DNA of 64,000 bases. Source: Planctomycetales bacterium. Lineage in GTDB: Bacteria > Planctomycetota > Planctomycetia > Pirellulales > Lacipirellulaceae. Made by a program: the position numbers and the translations under genes. The stretch lies in contig JAGQOW010000011.1 of NCBI GenBank assembly GCA_020427155.1, forward strand, positions 1 to 64,000, in the 5' to 3' direction. Shown one piece after another: positions 57,138 to 64,000 of the stretch (positions are counted from its first letter, which is position 1; every line of letters starts with the position of its first letter). The notes under the pieces were generated by a model. That model made no database searches, was not told the DNA's origin, and saw only the letters and a program-made list of their open reading frames with translations.

Positions 57138-59977
57138 ATCTCGGCTATCAGCCCGGCAGTCTCGTCAAGGCACGTGGCCGCGAGTGGATTGTCCTACCCG
57201 GTTCCTCGGAAGAGACCTTGCACTTGCGCCCCCTCGGTGCCGGCGACGAGGAAGCCACCTACATTCACGTTCCGCTTGAACGGCAGGCGATAGAGTCGGC
57301 GACCTTCCCGCCGCCGGATCTGGCGCATGCCGGCACGCAAGCCGCCGGCCTGCTGTTGCGCGATGCCATGCGGCTCGCCTTCCGCTCCGGTGCCGGCCCA
57401 TTCCGCAGTTTCGGCAACCTCGCCTTTGCGCCTCGCGCCTACCAGCTGGTGCCGCTGCTGATGGCGCTCAAGATGGACACCGTACGCCTGCTGATCGCTG
57501 ACGACGTGGGTATCGGCAAGACCATCGAAGCCGGGCTGATCGTGCGAGAGCTGCTGGATCGGGGCGAGGTGGCACGCTTCACCGTCCTCTGTCCGCCGCA
57601 TTTGTGTGAGCAATGGCAAGGGGAATTGCAGGGCAAGTTCAATATCGCGGCAGAGGTCGTCACCACCGGCACCGCCTCGCGGTTGGAGCGTGGTCTGCCG
57701 GCCGGCACCTCGCTGTTCGACACCTATCCGGTGACCGTGGTCAGTCTCGACTATGTGAAGCAGGATCGCCGCCGCGACGAGTTCCTGCGCGCCTGCCCGG
57801 AACTGGTCATCGTCGATGAGGCCCACACCTGCGTTCAGGCCAGCAACAGCACGCGGCATCAACGCTACAAGGTTCTCTCCGGGCTGGCTGAAAACCGTGA
57901 GCGTCACATGCTACTGCTCACCGCCACACCGCACAGCGGCGATGAAGATGCCTTCTACAACCTGCTCGGCCTGCTCAACCCCGATTTCCACCAGTTGCGC
58001 ACGCTGACCGGCGATAGTCGCGACAAGCTGCGCGAGCGGCTGGCCAACAACTTTGTGCAGCGGCGTCGTGCCGACATTGCCGAGTGGCAGGACACCTCCG
58101 TCTTCCCGGATCGCTTGAGCCGCGAGGCGGCTTATAAGCTCGGTGGGGAGTGGGGCGCCCTGTTCAACGATGTCCTCGATTACGCCCAGAAGATGGTGGA
58201 GTCGGTCAAGGACGAATCCATCCTCAAGCAGCGCATGAACTGGTGGGCCGCCCTGGCCCTGCTGCGCTGTATCAGTTCCAGCCCGGCGGCTGCGGCTACC
58301 TCGCTGCGTACCCGCATTCGCGCCCTTTCAGATGGAAATGAGCAAGCACAGTTGGAAGAGCTCGAACGTGCCGGTGCTGAGACCGTTTTTGACGGCGATG
58401 TGGATGGCGATCTCTCTACCGATGACAGCCAGCCCGGCGCATTGCTTGCCGACGATACCGCTGCTCATCCAGACGCCCCCATTCTTGCTGACTTCCTCCG
58501 TCGTGCCGAGGCCCTGCGCGGCCCGGACAAAGATGGCAAGCTGAAATCCCTGACCGCCCAGATCGACGAAGTCGTCAAGGCGGGGCACAACCCGGTCGTC
58601 TTCTGCCGCTATATCCCGACGGCCCATTACGTCGGCGAATATCTGCGTGCAAAGTATGGGCGCGACAACTTCACGGTTGAAGTCGTCACCGGTGAACTGG
58701 CCCCCGAAGAACGCGAAGAAAAGGTTCATGGCCTCGGCGAGTTCGACCGCCGCATCCTGGTGGCAACCGACTGCCTTTCCGAGGGCATCAACCTGCAGGG
58801 CGTGTTCGATGCCGTACTCCACTACGACTTGTCGTGGAACCCCACCCGTCACGAGCAGAGGGAAGGGCGCGTGGATCGCTTCGGCCAGTCGGCCAAGGTC
58901 GTTCGCACCGTCCTGCTCTATGGCGAGAACAACCCCGTCGATGGCGCGGTGCTGCAGGTCATCCTGCGCAAGGCCGAGCGCATCCGCAAGGAACTCGGCG
59001 TTTCCGTCCCGATGCCCGACAACTCCGGCAAGGTCATGCAGGCCGTGATGGAAGGCGTGCTGTTCAAGCGCGGATCCGGCAAGGTGCAAGCCAAGACCGG
59101 CGACCTGTTCGGGTTCGATGACATTGAAGCGGCTGTCGCCAAGGACTGGGAAAGTGCCAAGGAAAAAGCCACCAAGAGCCAGACCATATTCGCACAGCGC
59201 CGTCTCAAGCCCGCCGATGTCCTGCCGGAATGGGACAAGGCAATTGCCTCGCTTGGCAGTCAGGGCGACGTCGAGCGCTTCATTTGCCGTGCTGCTGAAC
59301 GCATGCAGGCGGCGCTGGAACCCCACAAGGGCGGTTACAAGCTACCACTGCAACACCTGCCGATCATCCTCAAGGAACGCCTCGAAGGTGCCGGCATCAC
59401 CGGCCAAAACCTGCGCATCGAGTTTCAGCGGCCTGCAGACCCGCGCCATATCCATCGTAGCCATCCGCTCGTCGCCGCCTTTGCCGACTATCTGGCCGAA
59501 CGGGCACTCGATGGTGCAGCCCCCGAGTTGATTGCGCGTAGTGGTGCTGTGTTTACCCGCGATGTGCAGACCCGCACGGTTGTCGCCCTGTTGCGCCTGC
59601 GCACCCAGTTGTCGATTACCTACCGTCGCACCCATCGCGTCGCGCTAGCGGAGGAGGCCATCGTCGTGGCCTTGCGTGGCGGATCTGCTCCTGAACTACT
59701 GGGCGATACCGATGCCGCAGCCCTGATGGCCGCCGAACCGGCGCGCAACATCGATCCGGCCCGCCGCGATCGTGAGATTGCCGAAGCATTGGCAGCCATC
59801 CCCTCTGCGCAGCCCGCCTTGGCAGAACTGGCGAAGCGGCGTGCCGACCGCTTGCTTGATGACCACAACCGCGTCCGTCAGGCATCCGAAGCACGGTTCC
59901 TCAAGTACGAAGTCACGCCGTGTTTGCCGGTGGATGTTATCGGCCTGTACGTTTTGCTACCTGCCCCAACGCTGTAG
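57134..59977 (+). CDS. SNF2-family helicase, DrmD-like
   Basis: A 947-residue SNF2/RapA-like translocase. Walker A LIADDVGIGKTIEAGLIVREL (about 122), VIVDEAHTC (about 225), LLTATPHSGDEDAFYNLLGLL, motif V VATDCLSEGINLQGVFDAVLHYDLSWNPTRHEQREGRVDRFGQ. The size and motifs fit DrmD, the SNF2 component of class 1 DISARM. It would remodel or translocate on phage DNA. GTG 57134 overlaps the upstream stop (GTGA), so the two are coupled. No transmembrane segment seen. Confidence 0.88.
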   Translation: MNLGYQPGSLVKARGREWIVLPGSSEETLHLRPLGAGDEEATYIHVPLERQAIESATFPPPDLAHAGTQAAGLLLRDAMRLAFRSGAGPFRSFGNLAFAPRAYQLVPLLMALKMDTVRLLIADDVGIGKTIEAGLIVRELLDRGEVARFTVLCPPHLCEQWQGELQGKFNIAAEVVTTGTASRLERGLPAGTSLFDTYPVTVVSLDYVKQDRRRDEFLRACPELVIVDEAHTCVQASNSTRHQRYKVLSGLAENRERHMLLLTATPHSGDEDAFYNLLGLLNPDFHQLRTLTGDSRDKLRERLANNFVQRRRADIAEWQDTSVFPDRLSREAAYKLGGEWGALFNDVLDYAQKMVESVKDESILKQRMNWWAALALLRCISSSPAAAATSLRTRIRALSDGNEQAQLEELERAGAETVFDGDVDGDLSTDDSQPGALLADDTAAHPDAPILADFLRRAEALRGPDKDGKLKSLTAQIDEVVKAGHNPVVFCRYIPTAHYVGEYLRAKYGRDNFTVEVVTGELAPEEREEKVHGLGEFDRRILVATDCLSEGINLQGVFDAVLHYDLSWNPTRHEQREGRVDRFGQSAKVVRTVLLYGENNPVDGAVLQVILRKAERIRKELGVSVPMPDNSGKVMQAVMEGVLFKRGSGKVQAKTGDLFGFDDIEAAVAKDWESAKEKATKSQTIFAQRRLKPADVLPEWDKAIASLGSQGDVERFICRAAERMQAALEPHKGGYKLPLQHLPIILKERLEGAGITGQNLRIEFQRPADPRHIHRSHPLVAAFADYLAERALDGAAPELIARSGAVFTRDVQTRTVVALLRLRTQLSITYRRTHRVALAEEAIVVALRGGSAPELLGDTDAAALMAAEPARNIDPARRDREIAEALAAIPSAQPALAELAKRRADRLLDDHNRVRQASEARFLKYEVTPCLPVDVIGLYVLLPAPTL

Positions 59978-59996
59978 CCTCAGAGGGACTTAATCC

Positions 59997-60989
59997 ATGC
60001 CGATTCGCATCAAAGACCTTCTGGAACAGATTTCGAGCGATACCGAAAAAGTCGTTGCACAAACAAGGTCACGATTCAATAACGCAGTCAGGCAGATGCT
60101 GCGCCAAGAAACCGGATTACGACTGGCCAGGAGCAAGGACACCGAAGACGATGAAAAGGAAACGCATGCGATTCGCGTGTTCGTTGAGGCCGGTGTTCCT
60201 GTCGAACTACAGAATCTTCAACTTGAAGACGACAAGTGGCTGGCAATTCTGATCGCCCCGTGGCGGACGCAACTTGAAAAGCTCCAGGCCAGCTCGCTTG
60301 ACGTCCGGTCGAATCTACTGGGATCGCTCCCAAAAGAGTTGGTTTGCGAAGGCCAGTTCGCTGGAATCGGCCTAAAGCTCAATGATGCCGCCAGCTTTGC
60401 CGACCATCTACTCAAAATCGCCGCGCAATTTGATCTGGTAAAAGAGTTGCATGCGATAGATGACGACATACTCGGGCAGTACCGTTGGTCACACAAGAAC
60501 GACCAGACATCGGCCAGCACCCATTTGTACTGGGGTGTCATCGGTTTGGTTGCCCGTTCGCTGGGAGTCTCGGTCGAAGGTCTAACGGTGAAAGTTCTGG
60601 CTCACGAACTGGCGCATGCATACACACATCTCGGTGCCGATATTGACGGCCATCGGTGGGATAACAGCGACTTCAAAAATACAGAGCGTGCTGTCAAGGA
60701 AGGACTTGCCCAGTACTACACCCAACAACTTCTGGTTCGACTCAGGAATCGCATGCCGGAGGCAGAGCAGGCTTATTCAGAATTGCTAAAACACCAGCCC
60801 GATGACTATCGAGTTCAAGAGAAATGGATTAAAGAAGGCGCAACACCGGAGCACATTCGTCTTGCCATGGTCCGCTTCAGACGAGGACGCAAGAAAACCT
60901 TAGACGAGTTTCAAATCCTCCTGAACCAAGCAAAGGAGAGCCTTGGAAAGAAGTCGAAGCAATCCTCAATGTTTGAGGACGAAGAATGA
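59997..60989 (+). CDS. Zincin metallopeptidase-like protein in the defence operon
   Basis: A 330-residue protein with a zincin motif: LAHELAHAYTHLGADIDGH (His203, Glu204, His207), and a candidate third ligand Glu235 in AVKEGLAQYYTQQL, an HExxH-x27-E layout. The N-terminal 150 residues are helical and charged. It is not a standard DISARM component (drmA-E, drmMI/MII). It lies 19 bases after the SNF2 gene and overlaps the methyltransferase (ATGA), so it is part of the operon. It could process a partner protein on infection. No signal peptide. GGGA site before ATG 59997. Confidence 0.8.
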   Translation: MPIRIKDLLEQISSDTEKVVAQTRSRFNNAVRQMLRQETGLRLARSKDTEDDEKETHAIRVFVEAGVPVELQNLQLEDDKWLAILIAPWRTQLEKLQASSLDVRSNLLGSLPKELVCEGQFAGIGLKLNDAASFADHLLKIAAQFDLVKELHAIDDDILGQYRWSHKNDQTSASTHLYWGVIGLVARSLGVSVEGLTVKVLAHELAHAYTHLGADIDGHRWDNSDFKNTERAVKEGLAQYYTQQLLVRLRNRMPEAEQAYSELLKHQPDDYRVQEKWIKEGATPEHIRLAMVRFRRGRKKTLDEFQILLNQAKESLGKKSKQSSMFEDEE

Positions 60990-63900
60990 AAAAGCCCGAT
61001 CTCAACCTCGACGCCCTGCGCATTGAAGGCAGTCTGCTTCCCGCCGAGTTTGTCAGCAAGTTGCTCGAACTCAAGGCCGACCACCAGTCCGCTACCGACT
61101 ATGGCATCCCTCCCGGGCTCAACCTGAAGGACGAAGTTGGTCGCTACTGGCGCATCGCCACCGCCCTTTGGGCGGACTTCAAGGCCCGCTGTGCAAAACC
61201 GGGAGCCAACCCCGACAAGCTGGCTCTGTCGCATTGGCTTACTCCGCTCTTCACCCGAGTTCTCGGCTTCGAGGCATGGACGCCCACCTCCGGTGAGGAA
61301 ATCGACGAGCGTCGTTTCCCACTCACCCATAAGCTTGGGGCGACACCGCTGCTGCTGGTTCCTCATACGGTCGATCTCGACAGGAGCGACGCCCGCTTCG
61401 CCCCCGAGGGCCGTCGCCGCTCACCCCATGCGACCATACAAGAACTCCTAAACGCCAGCCATGCTTCGCTCTGGGGCATCGTCTGCAACGGCCACACCCT
61501 GCGCATCCTGCGTGACAACCCCAGCCTGACGCGCCCGGCCTACATCGAAGCCGACCTGGCCCGCATCTTCGAGGAGGAGCGATACGCCGACTTCGTCGCC
61601 CTCTGGCTGCTCGCCCACGGCACCCGCTTCGGCAACGGTACTGATGGCCACCACGAACACCTGCCCATCCTCGAACACTGGCACGGCCAGGCACAGGAAA
61701 CCGGCGAACGTGCGCTGGAAAAACTGCGCGACGGGGTCACCGACGCCCTGCGCCAGCTCGGTAATGGTTTTCTCGCTCATCCTGCCAACACCGAACTACG
61801 CGCCGCGCTCAACGATAGCCGTCTCGCCACCGGCGACTTTTTCAAGCAGCTGCTGCGCCTCGTCTATCGGCTGATCCTACTCCACACCGCTGAAGATCGC
61901 GGCCTGCTGCACGCCCCAAACGCCACGCCGGAACAGCGCGAGCTCTACGCCAAGGGCTACAGCGCCAACCTGCTGCGCGAACGCGCCCTGAAAAGCCGCG
62001 CCGACCGCCATGCCGACCTCTGGCAGGGCCTGCAGGTCACCCTTCGCGGGCTGGCCAATGGAGCCGAACCTTTGGGCCTGCCGGCGCTGGGCGGTCTATT
62101 CTCTGCCGACAAGTGCCCCGACCTCGATGCCGCCGAGCTGCCCAACAAGGCACTGCTCGCCGCCGTGCGGGCGCTGTGCTTCTTCCGCTCCGGGGCGGTG
62201 CTGGCTCGCATCAACTACCGCGACATGGATACCGAGGAGCTGGGCAGCGTCTATGAGAGCCTGCTGGAGCTGCAACCGGCCATCAACGTCGATGCCAACC
62301 CGTGGCGTTTCGGCTTCATCGGTGACGAGGCGGAAGGTGAGGCTCGCGGCTCCGCCCGCAAGCTCACCGGCAGCTACTACACGCCCGACTCGCTGGTGCA
62401 GGAACTCATCAAGTCCGCCCTCGAACCCAAGATCGCCGAAGCCCTCAAGGCCCCCGACCCGCGTGTCGCGCTGCTGGCGCTCAAGGTCATCGATCCGGCC
62501 AGCGGTTCCGGACACTTCCTGCTCGCCGCCGCCCGCCGCATTGCCGCCGAGGTGGCACGGCTGGATGCCGAAAGCGACATCCCCGAGGCGCAAGCTTTCC
62601 GCCATGCCCTGCGCGAGGTGGTGGCCCATTGCATCTATGGCGTGGACTTGAACCCCTTAGCTGTGGAACTCTGCCAGACCGCGCTGTGGCTGGAAACGCT
62701 GGAACCCGGCAAGCCGCTTGGCTTCCTAGACCACCATGTGCGCCACGGCAACTCGCTGGTCGGCATCCTCGATCCGGTGATCATGAAAGAGGGCATTCCG
62801 GACAAAGCCTACACGGCACTCTCCGGCGACGACAAAGCCACCTGCACCGAACTCAAGAAGACCAACAAGAAGCAAGCCGGTGGCCGGCAGGCCGAACTGT
62901 TCAAGGCCGAGGTCGCCCAGCAACTCGCCACCACCCACGCCGCCCTAGACGCCATGCCGGAAGACACGGTGGAGGCCATCGCCGCCAAGCGCGCTGCCTT
63001 CGCCCAAGCCGAGGCCGACCAGCAACTGGCCCATGAGCGCCTGCGCTGCGATCTCTTCTGCGCCGCCTTCTTTGCCCCCAAGACCACGGCCAATGCCAAC
63101 AAAGTACCGCTCTCCGGCGATCTGGTACGCGCCGCCGAAGGCCAGCCCCTGCGCCCCGGCGTGGCTGAACTGACGAACGAACTGGCCGAGGAGTACCACT
63201 TCTTCCACTGGCGCTTGGCGTTCCCTGAGGTGTTCACGCAGGGCGGCTTCGATGTCGTGCTGGCCAATCCGCCGTGGGAACGTATTGCAATTGAAGACGA
63301 AGAGTTCTTCGCTGAACGTTCTTGCGAGATTGCCTCGACGAACATAACAAGTCGTCGCAAAGATTTGATACGGCAATTGGAGCGGGATTTATCACCCATT
63401 TGGCAAGAGTACCTACGGGCAAAAAACAGTTCGGAAAGGCAAGGACAGTTCTTTTCTGAGAGTGGATGTTTTGCCTACACGGCCCGTGGCCGACTAAATA
63501 CGTACCCACTATTCTCAGAACTAATCATCGGTTTATTAAATGCCGATGGGGTTGCCGGTTTCATAGTGCCCAGCGGGATTCTGACCGATGCCCCGATGGA
63601 GGATTTCTGTCGTTTCCTGTTTCAGGAAAACCTCATAAAAGGGTTTGTGGACTTTGATAACTCCGAAAGTGCATTCCCTGCAGTTCACGCTGAGCAGAAG
63701 TTTTCGCTTGTGACCTTATCTCGAGCCTCACTTTCAAACGTGCCCACACGGTTTGCATTGGCCTTAACCAATGTTCGCCAAATTCATGACCTACGTCGTG
63801 GGTATTTAATTGCTGATGGCGATCTACAAGTAATCAGCCCCGGAACAAGTCAGCCAGTTTTCTCACGAACCATTGCTGACTACGAGCTCCTTAGGAGCAT

Positions 63901-64000
63901 TTATCGCAGATCGAGAGTCATGAATTGTCCCCCCAGCGTTCCTGTTGCCACAGCATGGGTAGCGATGACGTCAGCCGAATATTCAAATGCACTCATCCGA
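60986..64000 (+). CDS. Eco57I-type adenine methyltransferase, DrmMI-like (partial)
   Basis: Open from ATG 60986 to the window edge (1005 codons, no stop). An N-terminal DUF-type region of about 400 residues precedes the N6-adenine methyltransferase: motif I VIDPASGSGHFLLAAARRI (about 500), GVDLNPLAVELCQTALWLETL, and motif IV VVLANPPWERIAIEDEEF (Asn761). The rest to the edge is the start of the target-recognition part. It resembles DrmMI, the class 1 DISARM methylase, and would mark host DNA. Codons after about 63280 are clearly more AT-rich than before, suggesting an exchanged specificity region. ATGA overlap with the zincin gene. Confidence 0.88.
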   Translation, partial: MKKPDLNLDALRIEGSLLPAEFVSKLLELKADHQSATDYGIPPGLNLKDEVGRYWRIATALWADFKARCAKPGANPDKLALSHWLTPLFTRVLGFEAWTPTSGEEIDERRFPLTHKLGATPLLLVPHTVDLDRSDARFAPEGRRRSPHATIQELLNASHASLWGIVCNGHTLRILRDNPSLTRPAYIEADLARIFEEERYADFVALWLLAHGTRFGNGTDGHHEHLPILEHWHGQAQETGERALEKLRDGVTDALRQLGNGFLAHPANTELRAALNDSRLATGDFFKQLLRLVYRLILLHTAEDRGLLHAPNATPEQRELYAKGYSANLLRERALKSRADRHADLWQGLQVTLRGLANGAEPLGLPALGGLFSADKCPDLDAAELPNKALLAAVRALCFFRSGAVLARINYRDMDTEELGSVYESLLELQPAINVDANPWRFGFIGDEAEGEARGSARKLTGSYYTPDSLVQELIKSALEPKIAEALKAPDPRVALLALKVIDPASGSGHFLLAAARRIAAEVARLDAESDIPEAQAFRHALREVVAHCIYGVDLNPLAVELCQTALWLETLEPGKPLGFLDHHVRHGNSLVGILDPVIMKEGIPDKAYTALSGDDKATCTELKKTNKKQAGGRQAELFKAEVAQQLATTHAALDAMPEDTVEAIAAKRAAFAQAEADQQLAHERLRCDLFCAAFFAPKTTANANKVPLSGDLVRAAEGQPLRPGVAELTNELAEEYHFFHWRLAFPEVFTQGGFDVVLANPPWERIAIEDEEFFAERSCEIASTNITSRRKDLIRQLERDLSPIWQEYLRAKNSSERQGQFFSESGCFAYTARGRLNTYPLFSELIIGLLNADGVAGFIVPSGILTDAPMEDFCRFLFQENLIKGFVDFDNSESAFPAVHAEQKFSLVTLSRASLSNVPTRFALALTNVRQIHDLRRGYLIADGDLQVISPGTSQPVFSRTIADYELLRSIYRRSRVMNCPPSVPVATAWVAMTSAEYSNALIR

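Overview
The window looks like one end and a large interior part of an integrative and conjugative element (ICE) in a high-GC betaproteobacterium. The protein style resembles Rhodocyclales and related groups, but that placement is inference. The left edge (1-126) holds terminators and the last 20 codons of a foreign reading frame, as expected where an element has inserted into the 3' end of a chromosomal gene. An inward-reading integrase with its DUF4224 partner follows. No tRNA, rRNA or CRISPR array was seen.

Layout. (1) 180-3780, minus: integrase, DUF4224, UvrD-like helicase, DUF1845/PFL_4669-type ICE protein. (2) 3933-14518, plus: ICE DNA-processing module with RecE-like exonuclease, RecT, SSB, zinc-finger/TOPRIM primase, ArdC-type antirestriction protein, RadC, DUF1281 protein and many small proteins. 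Between them are about a dozen hairpin leaders, most with an anti-Shine-Dalgarno helix, plus four full copies and one partial copy of a larger multi-hairpin element whose stems covary. Two very small paralogous membrane ORFs (26 and 27 codons) lie here. (3) 14690-33207, cargo: a RelE-like/UvrD/ankyrin fusion protein, a solo tyrosine recombinase, a catabolic locus (IclR, GMC oxidoreductase, split ThDP decarboxylase, GntR, NitT/TauT-type ABC importer, two-subunit aconitase X), an intact IS630-type element with a dnaX-like frameshift signal, and a TetR-controlled ABC efflux operon. (4) 33868-37574: ParM/StbA-type partition operon that also carries a large tyrosine integrase and a WGR-like protein, flanked by 11-bp-phased repeats. 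(5) 37575-38726: hairpin-rich candidate oriT beside a MobI-like gene. (6) 38803-44828: AbiE toxin-antitoxin, Hsp15-like, HU-like, and a LexA-like repressor with UmuDC. (7) 44958-51614: a poorly understood VWA / phosphatase / TPR / MerR / VIT-VWA group. (8) 51903 to the right edge: a four-gene DISARM-like defence operon (DUF1998 helicase fused to a nuclease-like domain, SNF2 helicase, zincin metallopeptidase, Eco57I-type adenine methyltransferase) that runs off the window.

The most interesting signals are the DISARM-like operon with its embedded zincin, the covarying intergenic RNA-like elements, FtsZ C-terminal-peptide-like motifs in two ICE proteins, the RelE-UvrD-ankyrin fusion, the phased repeats around the par operon, and the AcnX/split-decarboxylase catabolic locus of unknown substrate. 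Family assignments come from reading motifs and remembered family features. No database search was run.
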